The translations under genes were made by a program, and so were the position numbers. DNA of 64,000 nucleotides from GCA-002708315 sp964460905 (GTDB lineage: Bacteria > Bacteroidota > Bacteroidia > Bacteroidales > F082), in NCBI GenBank assembly GCA_964460905.1, contig CAYWRM010000009.1, positions 1-64,000 on the forward strand, in the 5' to 3' direction. The notes under the pieces were generated by a model that did not search any database, was not told the DNA's origin, and saw nothing but the letters and a program-made list of their open reading frames with translations. Within the stretch, counting starts at the first letter, position 1. Every line of letters begins with the position of its first letter. Below, one piece after another: positions 44,891-54,634 of this stretch.

Positions 44891-47623
44891 TTATTTGACA
44901 ATAACTTTTTCTGAAATTACATATCCGCCTTCCATTTTTAAGCTTACTATATAAATACCAGTATTTAAACAGGTGCTGATCTTTTGAAGACTTAAACAAT
45001 TAAGTTTTTGGCAGTAAACTTCCTGACCTAATATATTATTTACAGAAATAGTACCTGGTAGATTGCTATTAAGTATATTTTTTATGTAAATATCATTACC
45101 ATAGCTATATACATCATACAATTTATTATTATTAAGGTTTTCCTCAACTCCAATAGCATTTGAGAAGTGTAAAATAAATCGATCTTCTCCATCTCCTTCA
45201 TTGTAGCTAAATGAATAGTTCGTATCAACTGAAACAGTTTCCAGATAGCCAGTTTTAGTATCTTCCAATTTAATATCAAATTTATCTATCGCGTTTTCAA
45301 TTCCACTAAATGATAGTTGGTATTCTCCTATTACTTCAATTTTGGTATTTAAGGGAAGAGCATAATTCTCCAAATCTGTTGGTAAGCAGTTGATACTATA
45401 TATTGTTTCACCATCATTTGTAAATATTTGTGGTTCTTGATTATAACCAAATAATTTATAACCATCAAAAGTACCATCAAAATATTTAGTTGCATTTTCT
45501 CGAAATTGAATATATGTATTGTTAATGTAATCATTGTGGCCTAAGGAAACCTTAAATGTTCCTTCGGCTATTGACTGACCGGATTTATAAAAGTTTGTAG
45601 AATTATGTAGTTGATCTTCAGTTTGCATAGTAATTGTTTGATCGGTAGTAGTACAATGGGCAAAGTAACCTTGCATAGCTGGAATAATACCATCAGTTAG
45701 GTCACCAGTTGATCCATTCCATGTTATATAATTTCCATCACTACCTTGAACTACATATACAGTACCTTCAACACTACTTGTTTTAGTAAGAAGATCCCAG
45801 TCAATTGCTGAGGTATATGGGTTTCCCAGTAAATTCCACCCTTCACCTCCTGAGCTGGTAGTAAAACTGAGACTCTTTGCTATTGTTCCTGTATTAATTG
45901 ATCCTGAAAAACTTTTTGTAGCTGCTGTTTCGTAAGAAGACAAATAGCCCAGACCAACTTCAAATACTGTATGCCCAAATGTGCCACCATTATAGTTTAA
46001 CCACACAAGTGATTCAGCTGATTCATCAAATCTATATAGATCATCATCACCAACTGTAGGAACAAAGTCGGTACCAGAGATAGTAAAACCAGATACTGGT
46101 GAGGATAGAAAATGCCACCCATTATTGCTTGATGACCAACCAGTCATATATCGTTCAACAGTAATATCTCCCTTTGAGGTACCTGAAACAATAAGAGAAC
46201 CTGTACCCGAAGCACTGGATTGAATGGTAAGAGATCCACTACTTTCGATGGTGAGATTATTGCAATCGGCATTTTCATCTATATCAATAACAGGTGCCGA
46301 AGCTTTGGACACAGCAGGGATAATTACATTATCTGTTGAGGTTGGTACTGCACTCCTATTCCAGTTTGCTTTAGTATTCCAATCTGTATCTGTAGAACCA
46401 TCCCAGATCAATGCGTTGGTTTGCCCAATAAGGGCAGTCCCGCGATTTGAATTCCCACCATCCTGAAAAGCTACTGCAAAGTTACACGCATCCAGTGATA
46501 CAACAGAAGCATAATTTGTTGATGCTGAATTATACAAATATTCTGATCCATAGGAGATTGAAGTACCTGATATGGTTCCCATTTTAGAATACCCATTACT
46601 ATCATATTCATACATAACTGCCAAATGAGTGTCATCCAACATTGTTGCGGAAACATTCTGCGGTGTTCCATTATAAAAAAAATTTGGTGGTCCAAAAGTA
46701 ATTTCAGCAGCTTCTCCAGTTCCTAAGACTGATCCTACTATGGCAGACCCGACCTGAGGTTGCGAATTATCATGGTATGCAACCACAAAGGAGGAGGAGC
46801 TCAATTTAGTTGTTGAAAGAGATTCGGATCCATTGGCAAACGGAGCTGCAGGTCCAAAAACAATCGAAGAACCGGAAATTGTTCCTTGTTTTGCCACACT
46901 ATAAGAGGATGTATCATCAGTGTAGGCAACAACAAAACGCGTAGCATCCAAAGCTAATACTGAGCATAAAGATGTAGTATTAGAACTAAAATTATATAGC
47001 GATCCAAATGATAGCAATGAACCTGAAACATGGCCAACAACTGCACAACCATAGAATGGTATATCGTTAAAGGCGATTACAACGACACTTGAACTAAGAG
47101 CTGCAACAGAAATCTCATCAGCTGGTCTTTTCCCATAAAAGTTGGTTTCCAAACCATCATAGGAAATAGTTGATCCAAAGACCGATCCTACTCTTGCATA
47201 ACCAAGGCCTGAGGCTCCATCATCCTGGTATGCAACAACGAAATAATTTGCACCCAGGGCTGTAACAGAGATATTGTCTGTACCTCCAGCGTTAAAAGTT
47301 TCGGAAGTACCGAAGGAGATAGTATTGCTGGAAACAGTCCCCACAACGGCCATCCCAAGAGGAGGGAATCCTACCTCCTGATATGCAACAACAACATGTG
47401 AATCATCCAGTTTGGCAATTGAGACATCAGTTGTGGTTATAGACTCAAATACTTCTTCGAGTCCGAATGCAATTATATCATTTGCTCTTGAACTATTCAA
47501 AAAATCATCAGCTTCAATTAACGATGTATCATAAGTGGCTATTGGAGGCCTTTTATTCTGGCCAAATAAATAAGTAGCTGTGAAAATCAATAAAAGTGAA
47601 AACAACAAAGTACGCTTTTTCAT
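44891..47623 (-). CDS. Large T9SS-exported surface protein with repeated beta motifs
   Basis: A 910-aa secreted protein: signal peptide (LLLIFTATYLFGQ), then about eight tandem units of roughly 45-50 residues with the consensus SVxxLDxxxFVVAYQDxGxSxxGxAxVGxVSGxxISFG (about 40-400), suggesting a beta-propeller. A WDGSTDTDWNTKANWNRSAVPTSTDNVIIP segment follows, the start of a beta-helix-like region common in Bacteroidota surface proteins, then a C-terminal type A T9SS domain (YDVYSYGNDIYIKNILNSNL...GIYIVSLKMEGGYVISEKVIVK). No enzyme motif was found. It may be an adhesin or surface-layer component. It lies alone, with 272 bp upstream to the next gene. Confidence 0.8.
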   Translation of the reverse strand: MKKRTLLFSLLLIFTATYLFGQNKRPPIATYDTSLIEADDFLNSSRANDIIAFGLEEVFESITTTDVSIAKLDDSHVVVAYQEVGFPPLGMAVVGTVSSNTISFGTSETFNAGGTDNISVTALGANYFVVAYQDDGASGLGYARVGSVFGSTISYDGLETNFYGKRPADEISVAALSSSVVVIAFNDIPFYGCAVVGHVSGSLLSFGSLYNFSSNTTSLCSVLALDATRFVVAYTDDTSSYSVAKQGTISGSSIVFGPAAPFANGSESLSTTKLSSSSFVVAYHDNSQPQVGSAIVGSVLGTGEAAEITFGPPNFFYNGTPQNVSATMLDDTHLAVMYEYDSNGYSKMGTISGTSISYGSEYLYNSASTNYASVVSLDACNFAVAFQDGGNSNRGTALIGQTNALIWDGSTDTDWNTKANWNRSAVPTSTDNVIIPAVSKASAPVIDIDENADCNNLTIESSGSLTIQSSASGTGSLIVSGTSKGDITVERYMTGWSSSNNGWHFLSSPVSGFTISGTDFVPTVGDDDLYRFDESAESLVWLNYNGGTFGHTVFEVGLGYLSSYETAATKSFSGSINTGTIAKSLSFTTSSGGEGWNLLGNPYTSAIDWDLLTKTSSVEGTVYVVQGSDGNYITWNGSTGDLTDGIIPAMQGYFAHCTTTDQTITMQTEDQLHNSTNFYKSGQSIAEGTFKVSLGHNDYINNTYIQFRENATKYFDGTFDGYKLFGYNQEPQIFTNDGETIYSINCLPTDLENYALPLNTKIEVIGEYQLSFSGIENAIDKFDIKLEDTKTGYLETVSVDTNYSFSYNEGDGEDRFILHFSNAIGVEENLNNNKLYDVYSYGNDIYIKNILNSNLPGTISVNNILGQEVYCQKLNCLSLQKISTCLNTGIYIVSLKMEGGYVISEKVIVK

Positions 47624-47895
47624 GATTTTGGTTTTTGAGTTTCAGTAAATTGATAATTACCACAAATATAAGTAATTAGAGAATTAATGTCAACTAAAAC
47701 AATTAATTATTTACTTTTAGATGAATTATGGAGTTGCTAAAGATTAGTATTTCTACCTTGTATGTTGATTCATAAAATATTCTAGATCAGTGCAAGGTGT
47801 AGTAGATAGAAATATTCTCTTCTTGCTATTTTGTATTTAAGGAGGGAGCGCATAAAAGCCTGTATGCATTTGGCTTGACTATATTTAGCCTTTAA

Positions 47896-49008
47896 CTAAC
47901 TAACAAAACCCGCAATAATTTCAGCTGCTCTTTTCGAAGCTCCTTTATTACCAAGTTTAGATTTAAGTTCTTTGTAATCATTAATAATTTGATTTCGTTT
48001 TGTGCTATCGAATAATATATCATCCAGAGCAGATTTTAGAGTGTTATAATTAAAGTTAGCTTGAATAAGCTCTACTACAACTTCTCTGTCCATTATCAGG
48101 TTTACAAGTGAAATATACTTGATATCCACAATTCTTTTTGCTATTTCATATGATATTCTATTGCCTTTGTAACAAACAACTTCAGGAGTACCTATAAGTG
48201 CTGTTTCAAGTGTGGCTGTGCCTGATGTAACAAGAGCTGCATTAGCATGTTCGATTATACTATTTGTGTTGTTGAAAAGTAGTTTAGCATCTTTATCTCC
48301 AATAATGTTGTGATAAAAATTTATATCTAAGGTTGTAACGCCTGCAATAATAAACTGGTATTCAGAATAGTGGGGGACAAGCAGAAGCATTTTATTAAGC
48401 ATAGCAGTTACTTCCTGTTTTCTGCTTCCCGGAAGAATTGCAATTATTGGTTTATTGCTCAGTTTATTTTCTGCGATAAAAGATTGTTTTGAAATAGATT
48501 TTTCATTTTCTAATGCATCCAGAAGAGGGTGTCCGACAAAGTTGACTTTAACTCCATACTTCGCATAGAAATCTTTTTCAAATGGTAGAATAACCAACAT
48601 CTTGTCGACTACTTTTTTAATCTTGAAAACTCTGTTTCGTTTCCAGGCCCAAATTTGAGGTGATATGTAATATACGACCTTAATGCCCTTTTTCTTTGCG
48701 AATTCAGCGATGCGAAGATTAAATCCTGGATAATCTATAAGTATAAGAATATCAGGACTATAGTTTGTAATATCATTCTTACAAAATTTTAAATTTAACA
48801 GAATGGTACTTAGATTTAAAATCACTTCGGCAAAGCCCATAAAGGCAAGATCGCGATAATGCTTAACCAGTATACCACCAACAGCCTGCATCTTATCGCC
48901 TCCCCAATATCTGAATTCAGAATCAGGAGCAATATTAAGCATTGCTTTCATTAGGCTTGCCCCGTGCAAATCTCCCGATGCTTCTCCGGCTATGATGTAG
49001 TATTTCAA
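47896..49008 (-). CDS. lpxB: Lipid-A-disaccharide synthase
   Basis: A 370-aa GT19 enzyme that condenses UDP-2,3-diacylglucosamine with lipid X to give the lipid A disaccharide on the cytoplasmic face of the inner membrane. The N-terminal IIAGEASGDLHGASLMKAM is diagnostic, with SPQIWAWKRNRVFKIKKVVDKMLVILPFEKDFY, FVGHPLLD, ILPGSRKQEV and ALVTSGTATLETALIGTPEVVCYKGN. Length is normal. It is the first of a leftward run of conserved chromosomal genes (surE, DUF502, maf and others), in the usual Bacteroidota lpxB-surE neighbourhood. Confidence 0.95.
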   Translation of the reverse strand: MKYYIIAGEASGDLHGASLMKAMLNIAPDSEFRYWGGDKMQAVGGILVKHYRDLAFMGFAEVILNLSTILLNLKFCKNDITNYSPDILILIDYPGFNLRIAEFAKKKGIKVVYYISPQIWAWKRNRVFKIKKVVDKMLVILPFEKDFYAKYGVKVNFVGHPLLDALENEKSISKQSFIAENKLSNKPIIAILPGSRKQEVTAMLNKMLLLVPHYSEYQFIIAGVTTLDINFYHNIIGDKDAKLLFNNTNSIIEHANAALVTSGTATLETALIGTPEVVCYKGNRISYEIAKRIVDIKYISLVNLIMDREVVVELIQANFNYNTLKSALDDILFDSTKRNQIINDYKELKSKLGNKGASKRAAEIIAGFVS

Positions 49009-49138
49009 TAGTTATTAGTTATTTGTGAATCGTGAATAGTTATTAGTGAATAGTGATGTGTAATTTCTATCATTTATTCTAAATTCATTGCTCATTCTAA
49101 TTAATAACTCCAAACTTTTATCTTCAGGATTCTGACTT

Positions 49139-49432
49139 TTAAGGTTTATAATAAATATAAAAGTATGAAATTACTTCAGCAATAGTAACTAAAAGGATTC
49201 CCATTCCTGTTTTTTCAAATCTTAACTTCACTAAATAATGCCTAATGGGGTATAAGTTTGCAGCTATGCTTAGTAGAAATAAATAATGAAATTGACTTGT
49301 GATATGAGTTTTCCATAAGTTGTATAGAGCATAATCTATAAAATAAAGTGCTATAAAAAATATTAGTGGAAGCACTGTGCCTACCAATAATCCAACTGGC
49401 CACAAATCTCTTTTAAGAATACCTGGTTTCAT
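49139..49432 (-). CDS. Small membrane protein between lpxB and surE
   Basis: A 97-aa protein with three predicted membrane helices (LLVGTVLPLIFFIALYFIDYA, YLFLLSIAANLYPI, GILLVTIAEVISYFYIYY). The family is unnamed to my knowledge, though a short membrane protein between surE and lpxB is common in this phylum. It starts 12 bp after surE in the same direction, so it is probably co-transcribed. Function unknown. Confidence 0.7.
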   Translation of the reverse strand: MKPGILKRDLWPVGLLVGTVLPLIFFIALYFIDYALYNLWKTHITSQFHYLFLLSIAANLYPIRHYLVKLRFEKTGMGILLVTIAEVISYFYIYYKP

Positions 49433-49444
49433 TTTATTTTATTC

Positions 49445-50209
49445 TTAGAATGTATAATCAAGTTTATCAACATAGTCATGCGCTGTAAAGTCGGTATGTG
49501 ATGGTACTACCGAAACATAATTATTAGCTAAGGCTTTTTCGTCCGTATCATGTCTGTCGTCACCATTCTCAAATTTGCCGGCAAGCCAATAGTATGTGCG
49601 GCCATGAGGATCCTTACGCTCTTCAAACTCTTCTACCCATCTTGCGTCTGCTTGACGGCAAACTTTAATTCCTTTTAATGACTCACTACTTTTAATGGGG
49701 AAGTTCACGTTTAAGCAAACACCTTTAGGCAGACCATCGCTAAGTACTTTTTTAGTAATTGAAATAACAAATTTATCCACATGACTGAAATCAGCATGAG
49801 GGCTAAAATCGTCAAGTGAAAAGCCAATACCAGGCACTCGGTCGATGGCACCTTCCAGAACAGCCCCCATTGTACCCGAATATATTATATTAACAGCTGC
49901 ATTTGAACCATGATTAATCCCCGAAAGTATCAAATCAGGTAGCCTTCTGGCAAGTTTGTGCTTACCAAGTTTGACGTTGTCAACAGGAGTGCCGGTTGTT
50001 AAATATTCCTTATAATCAGGCTCTTCAGTAAGCAGTCTTACTCTTAAAGGGTTTTGAATTGTAACTGCATGAGCCATCCCCGACATTGGATGTTCGGAGG
50101 CAATAACAATTATTTCACCAAGGCTTTTTACAAGGGAAATGAGCTTTCGTAAACCCGGTGCATTTATTCCGTCATCATTAGTAATTAATATAAGTGGTTT
50201 TTTTGTCAT
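49445..50209 (-). CDS. surE: 5'/3'-nucleotidase SurE
   Basis: A 254-aa cytoplasmic metal-dependent phosphatase that removes phosphate from nucleoside monophosphates. The start PLILITNDDGINAPGLRKL carries the metal-binding Asp pair; SGINHGSNAAVNIIYSGTMGAVLEGA is the second hallmark motif, and GTPVDNVKLG is also typical. Length is normal. It starts 5 bp after the DUF502 gene stop, pointing to an operon with its neighbours. Confidence 0.95.
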   Translation of the reverse strand: MTKKPLILITNDDGINAPGLRKLISLVKSLGEIIVIASEHPMSGMAHAVTIQNPLRVRLLTEEPDYKEYLTTGTPVDNVKLGKHKLARRLPDLILSGINHGSNAAVNIIYSGTMGAVLEGAIDRVPGIGFSLDDFSPHADFSHVDKFVISITKKVLSDGLPKGVCLNVNFPIKSSESLKGIKVCRQADARWVEEFEERKDPHGRTYYWLAGKFENGDDRHDTDEKALANNYVSVVPSHTDFTAHDYVDKLDYTF

Positions 50210-50214
50210 ATTTT

Positions 50215-50802
50215 TTATTCGATATTAGTTACGCCTGCCGAAATAACAAATTTCATAACATCAGTTGGCGATCCATTTATTTTGGTAATATGCTCAGTTG
50301 AAACAATAAATAAATTTCCCGACCAAGCATATGAATGCGGCAAATATACGGCTACTTTTTCATTCGACATTCCAATTATACTAAGGTCTTTGTTTGTGAT
50401 AAAACCAATCTTCTCAAGATTTGAATTAGTTCCAATTTTAACTAATACAGGTTCTGTAAAGCGTTTTTTCTGACCAACAAATGCTGATACCAGGTCTTTC
50501 ACAGCCGTGTAGAGAATTTTAATTAACGGTGCTTTGGCCATCAGTCTGTCAAAATATGTAACTATTGGGTTGAAAATTATGGTGGAGCCCAGGTAGCCAA
50601 TACCTGATATTAATAATAAGAGTAAAATTATTCCTAATCCCGGTATTTCTCTACCAATAACGCTAACTATCAAATCCTTAAGTAGTCCATCGATTAAGTT
50701 AAAGAGTTCAATTATTGCCCAAAGTGTAATAGTGATAGGTGCTATTAGTAACAACCCTTTAAAAAAGTAATTTACAATTCGTTTAGTTACCCCTTTATGC
50801 AT
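50215..50802 (-). CDS. DUF502 inner-membrane protein
   Basis: A 195-aa protein with two N-terminal membrane segments (FFKGLLLIAPITITLWAIIELF and PGLGIILLLLLISGIGYLGSTII), followed by a soluble domain with VYLPHSYAWSGNLFIVSTEHI. This is the DUF502 layout. The function of these widely conserved proteins is not established. It is 5 bp upstream of surE and probably co-transcribed with it. Confidence 0.88.
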   Translation of the reverse strand: MHKGVTKRIVNYFFKGLLLIAPITITLWAIIELFNLIDGLLKDLIVSVIGREIPGLGIILLLLLISGIGYLGSTIIFNPIVTYFDRLMAKAPLIKILYTAVKDLVSAFVGQKKRFTEPVLVKIGTNSNLEKIGFITNKDLSIIGMSNEKVAVYLPHSYAWSGNLFIVSTEHITKINGSPTDVMKFVISAGVTNIE

Positions 50803-50915
50803 AATTCCATGTTTATATTTTTAAAAATCAAAATTACACATAATTCTATGCAATAATATTAACCTTATGTTAAGAAGTTTATGTTGTAAATTTTGGGGTA
50901 CAATTAAAATGAAAC

Positions 50916-51545
50916 TTAAATATCAAGATGTATACTTGATCCTGCATCATTTTTATCTGAAGTAAATTTGTTGAGCTCTTCATATAGCCTATGTGTGGGA
51001 AGCCCCATAACATTAAAATACGACCCTTCAATTTTTTCGATAGCAGCATGACCAATCCATTCCTGGATGCCGTAAGCACCAGCTTTATCCATCGGCTTGA
51101 ATTTATCTACATAGTAGTTAATTTCATCTTCTGATAAGTTTTTAAAAAATACTTCGGTACTAACTGAAAAACTATGACGTTTATCAATTGTACGTAAAGT
51201 CACTCCAGTAATTACCTGATGCTTTTTGCCTGAGAGTTTTTTTAGAATATTAATAGCATCTTGATGATTTGTTGGTTTACCAAGAATCGTGTTTCCAAGA
51301 GCAACAATAGTGTCAGCAGTAATTATTATTGTATTACTTTTCATTTCACTAACGTGGAAGGCAGCAGCTTTTATTTCACTCAGGTATTGTGGTACTTTCT
51401 CGATGGGATAGTCAACCGGATAATTTTCTTTTACTTCTTTTGTTTGAACTTTAAACTTAATACCTAATTCTTCTAATAATTGTTTTCTTCTTGGTGATGA
51501 TGAAGAAAGTATAATATCGTAATTTAATAACTTGTTGTTTAACAT
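50916..51545 (-). CDS. maf: Maf-like nucleoside triphosphate pyrophosphatase
   Basis: A 209-aa housekeeping enzyme that hydrolyses non-canonical or pyrimidine NTPs. Motifs: IILSSSSPRRKQLLEELGIKF at the N-terminus, IIITADTIVALGNTILGKP and GAYGIQEWIGHAAIEKIEGSYFNVMGLP. Substrate choice (dTTP/UTP against m7GTP) is hard to read without an alignment. The C-terminus extends about 15 residues past the usual end (DKNDAGSSIHLDI). It is divergently placed from nothing nearby and lies 113 bp from the DUF502 gene. Confidence 0.93.
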   Translation of the reverse strand: MLNNKLLNYDIILSSSSPRRKQLLEELGIKFKVQTKEVKENYPVDYPIEKVPQYLSEIKAAAFHVSEMKSNTIIITADTIVALGNTILGKPTNHQDAINILKKLSGKKHQVITGVTLRTIDKRHSFSVSTEVFFKNLSEDEINYYVDKFKPMDKAGAYGIQEWIGHAAIEKIEGSYFNVMGLPTHRLYEELNKFTSDKNDAGSSIHLDI

Positions 51546-51634
51546 AGTTTTAGTGCTTCCTGTTATTGTTTGCTCGTATACTTCTAGTCGTTTATAAATT
51601 TCAGAGTAAAATTAGTCTTTTTTATTATAGCCAA

Positions 51635-52585
51635 TTATACTTCAAAGTAAAATAAAATCATTGAAAGTAATCCAACAATCATTAGTGCTTTTATAAGCAA
51701 CGAGAGTTTGCCATAACTATGTTTTGATGAGGTTGAATGAAGGAATACTATTATTATTACAAAAAGTATGCTTATAACAAAAAATGCAGAAGATAACAGG
51801 TAGAATTCTGCTCTAAAAAAAGAGTATTGAATAAATAAGGAAGCTAAAAGAGAAATATATGCTACAATCAGTGCTAGTATTTTTGAGGCACTTATGCCAT
51901 ATTTCACTGTAAAAGTGATACACCCAAATCTATTATCACCTTTATAATCTTCAATATCTTTAACAATTTCGCGTAGAAGTGTTACTGCAAAAGCAAAACC
52001 CATGTATATCATTACTAAACGGTTAACTAAAGCGAAGTTAGTTTGTACATCAACAAAAACTTCAGCATTATCGCTCAAAGCATAAAACTCGAATAACCAA
52101 ACAAGTCCAAAAGATAATGAGCTTAAAAATGCAATTACAATATTCCCGATAAGTGGTTGGCATTGATACTTTTGTGAATAAAACCAAAGCAATCCGGCAC
52201 TAAAAAGGAATATTAATCCAAAATTTATTTGATTAACTAAATATGAGAGTAGTACACCTGAAAGAATTCCAACTATTGTACTCGCCCAATACAATATGTT
52301 AGCATATTTAATTGAAATTTTATTCCCAATAACATTGTTGCCTTGTTTGTTAATTGAATCGGTATTAATGTCGAAAATATCATTAATAATATATCCCCCA
52401 ATTGCAATTAGAACAGTTGAAACTGAAAGCAGTAAAAACTCAATGGTACTTAATCCATAAGTAAAAGCCGTAATTCCAAGTCCTGGTGCGATAATGAAAA
52501 ATAGTATTAAACACATGCTCAATACGATAATTACCAGGTTCGGCCAACGTATTAATTTTAGAATAGGGATCATTTTTTTATTCAA
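51635..52585 (-). CDS. UbiA-family prenyltransferase (geranylgeranylglycerol-phosphate type)
   Basis: A 316-aa polytopic membrane enzyme of the UbiA superfamily with about nine helices. The first Asp-rich motif is NDIFDINTDSINK and the second DIEDYKGDNRFGC. The genomic position next to kdsC, maf and the DUF2520 gene matches the Bacteroidota gene usually annotated as geranylgeranylglycerol-phosphate geranylgeranyltransferase. Its real prenyl acceptor in bacteria is uncertain. It reads in the same direction as kdsC (36-bp gap holding short ATTCA-type repeats). Confidence 0.85.
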   Translation of the reverse strand: MNKKMIPILKLIRWPNLVIIVLSMCLILFFIIAPGLGITAFTYGLSTIEFLLLSVSTVLIAIGGYIINDIFDINTDSINKQGNNVIGNKISIKYANILYWASTIVGILSGVLLSYLVNQINFGLIFLFSAGLLWFYSQKYQCQPLIGNIVIAFLSSLSFGLVWLFEFYALSDNAEVFVDVQTNFALVNRLVMIYMGFAFAVTLLREIVKDIEDYKGDNRFGCITFTVKYGISASKILALIVAYISLLASLFIQYSFFRAEFYLLSSAFFVISILFVIIIVFLHSTSSKHSYGKLSLLIKALMIVGLLSMILFYFEV

Positions 52586-52621
52586 TCATTCAATCATTTA
52601 ATCATTCACTCATTGTATTAT

Positions 52622-53143
52622 CTACCAATAAAAAGATTCCTCAGTCATCCATTTTCCCTGCACTTTCAGTACCTGTTCAATAATATCACGTACGCAACCT
52701 TTTCCGCCACCTTTGTCAGAAATATATTCTGAAATGCTTTTAATTTCTTCACTTGCATCTGCAGGACAAACCGGTACTCCAACCATCTTCATAACTCTAT
52801 AATCCGGTATATCATCACCCATATATATAATCTGTTCAGGATCAATATTTTTGTCAGAAACATATTTATTAAAAACTGTTACTTTGTCTTTAACACCCAG
52901 AAACACATCCGTTATATTAAGTGCACCAAATCTGTTTTCAACTGATTGAGAAAAACCTCCCGAAATAATTACAATGTTATATCCTAGTTTAATAGCTAGT
53001 TGAAGTACATACCCATCCTTAACATTCGCCGATCGTAATGGGTGTCCCTTATGTTGTAGAATTAAAGCCCCGTCAGTCATAACGCCATCATAATCAAACA
53101 TAAATGTTGTTACTTTTTTTAATTTTTCTTTATAATTAGCCAT
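52622..53143 (-). CDS. kdsC: KDO-8-phosphate phosphatase (HAD IIIA)
   Basis: A 173-aa cytoplasmic HAD phosphatase making KDO for lipopolysaccharide. The catalytic motif TFMFDYDGVMTDGAL carries the DxD pair; NIVIISGGFSQSVENRFG and MGDDIPDYRVMKMVGVPVCPADASEEIK are family hallmarks. The small size without a cap domain fits KdsC. It overlaps the upstream DUF2520 gene by 8 bp, suggesting translational coupling. Confidence 0.93.
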   Translation of the reverse strand: MANYKEKLKKVTTFMFDYDGVMTDGALILQHKGHPLRSANVKDGYVLQLAIKLGYNIVIISGGFSQSVENRFGALNITDVFLGVKDKVTVFNKYVSDKNIDPEQIIYMGDDIPDYRVMKMVGVPVCPADASEEIKSISEYISDKGGGKGCVRDIIEQVLKVQGKWMTEESFYW

Positions 53144-53924
53144 GATATTTTTTTGTTATTTGATCTGATAGAAGTTTATATATTTCTTTGAATTCAGGAT
53201 AATTCTGTAGTATTTCCAAATGCTTGTTGATAGTTTGGGTATCATTTCTTTTAGCGGGCCCTGTTTGCGCTTCTGAAGGATTAACTTCATTTAACTTACT
53301 TGCCGTTTCTTTAATAAGTGGATGTAATAAGGAAAAATCAATTCCTTTTTCATCTAGTAACTCGTTTGAAAGAGTGTAAAGAAGGTTGGTGAAATTACTA
53401 ACCGTAACTGCCGTTAGATGAAGGTATTGCCGCTGGATAGAATTTAGTGTTACTACTTTAGTGCTGATTTTATTAGCCAATTGGATAAGCAAATCAGAAG
53501 TAGCTTTATTAGGACTTTCAATACAAATTGGTACATCCTTAAAACCTACTAATTTGCCTTTTGTGAATGTTTGTAAAGGATAGAATACGGCATAGTTAAA
53601 ATTAGAATTATCAAAAACATCAATAGATTGACTTCCTGATGTATGAACAATAATACCATCAATGTTCTTTAATTTGCTAATGATATTACTAATTGCTTTG
53701 TCGGGAACTGCAATAATGTAGAGATCGGAAGTTGTGATAAGATCTCCTATATTATTAACATAGCCACAGTTAGTTTTGTCTGCCAAAGCTTTTGCATTAC
53801 TCATATTTGGCGAAAATATTTCTGTAATTTTAATGCCATTATCCAGGAGTGAAAGTCCCAGAGCAGTAGCAACATTTCCCGACCCTATCAGAGTAACTGT
53901 TGATATTTGTTTAATTGAATTCAA
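53136..53924 (-). CDS. Rossmann-fold DUF2520 protein
   Basis: A 262-aa protein with an N-terminal NAD(P)-binding domain (TVTLIGSGNVATALGLSLLDNG, with the GxGxxA motif) and a C-terminal helical DUF2520 domain (LHLTAVTVSNFTNLLYTLSNELL, TGPAKRNDTQTINKHLEIL). It resembles ketopantoate reductase or pyrroline-5-carboxylate reductase in fold. The substrate is not known to me. It is conserved upstream of kdsC in Bacteroidota, and here the two genes overlap by 8 bp. Confidence 0.88.
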   Translation of the reverse strand: MNSIKQISTVTLIGSGNVATALGLSLLDNGIKITEIFSPNMSNAKALADKTNCGYVNNIGDLITTSDLYIIAVPDKAISNIISKLKNIDGIIVHTSGSQSIDVFDNSNFNYAVFYPLQTFTKGKLVGFKDVPICIESPNKATSDLLIQLANKISTKVVTLNSIQRQYLHLTAVTVSNFTNLLYTLSNELLDEKGIDFSLLHPLIKETASKLNEVNPSEAQTGPAKRNDTQTINKHLEILQNYPEFKEIYKLLSDQITKKYHG

Positions 53925-53927
53925 TTT

Positions 53928-54494
53928 TTATGCAAAATTTTCTCTAACGTCTTCTTTTAATGAAATAAGAGCTTTATCGATGGGATTATTTGAGCTGTTA
54001 AAACCATCAGTTATAATATCTTGCGCAAATTTGCCAGCATCATCATCAGGGTTAAATTTTGCAGCAGTAGAATTAATAAGTCTTACAACATCTTCTTTTG
54101 CAGTTTTTACAAGCTCCCATGTATTATTACTTATGTATAGCTGTTGCGACATATTATGTTCATATTCATCTCTTATTGTAGCTAATAATAAAGTATGAAA
54201 TGCACTCACAGTAATTTTAGGTTTCTTAACTCTGATGAGTAAGTTTGGAGGGTTTATCCTTTCCAAGAATAATACCATTCGTTCGTTAGCCTGAAATTTT
54301 AGTGGCATGGAAATTTTCAATGAACTTTCAACCCTTTCATTATCCATTCTTTTTATTAATAATTGCTGTTCATTTCTCATGTGGTCAAACTGCTTGGAAT
54401 TTTGCTTTGAAAACTCACGCATAATAATATATACAACCACGAGTATGGCAATTGTTGGGATAATAATTTTCAATAATTCTAATAAATCGCTCAT
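53928..54494 (-). CDS. Hypothetical protein with N-terminal membrane anchor
   Basis: A 188-aa protein with one membrane helix near the start (IIIPTIAILVVVYIIMREFSKQN). A mostly helical soluble domain follows (LKFQANERMVLFLERINPPNLLIRV, EHNMSQQLYISNNTWELVKTAKEDVVRLINSTAAKF). The pattern is common in Bacteroidota hypothetical proteins near kdsC. Three bases separate it from the DUF2520 gene, so it is the likely first gene of that operon. Function unknown. Confidence 0.75.
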   Translation of the reverse strand: MSDLLELLKIIIPTIAILVVVYIIMREFSKQNSKQFDHMRNEQQLLIKRMDNERVESSLKISMPLKFQANERMVLFLERINPPNLLIRVKKPKITVSAFHTLLLATIRDEYEHNMSQQLYISNNTWELVKTAKEDVVRLINSTAAKFNPDDDAGKFAQDIITDGFNSSNNPIDKALISLKEDVRENFA

Positions 54495-54634
54495 AAAATT
54501 CTTATTTCAAATATTACATCTACAAAATAACAATTAATTTTTACGCTAATATGCAAAATTTTGTGTTATTCTTTTCACAAACGATAAAATGAACTATTAT
54601 TAAGTGCTATATTTGCCTTTTTAAAATTAGAAAA

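Noticed and set aside
49007..49047. Direct repeat AATAGTTATTAGT upstream of lpxB
   Set aside because: Short AT-rich tandem repeats of this sort are common between genes in this phylum and show no link to a function.
52581..52616. Tandem ATTCA-type repeats between kdsC and the UbiA gene
   Set aside because: Imperfect, very short and low complexity; no reason to assign a role.
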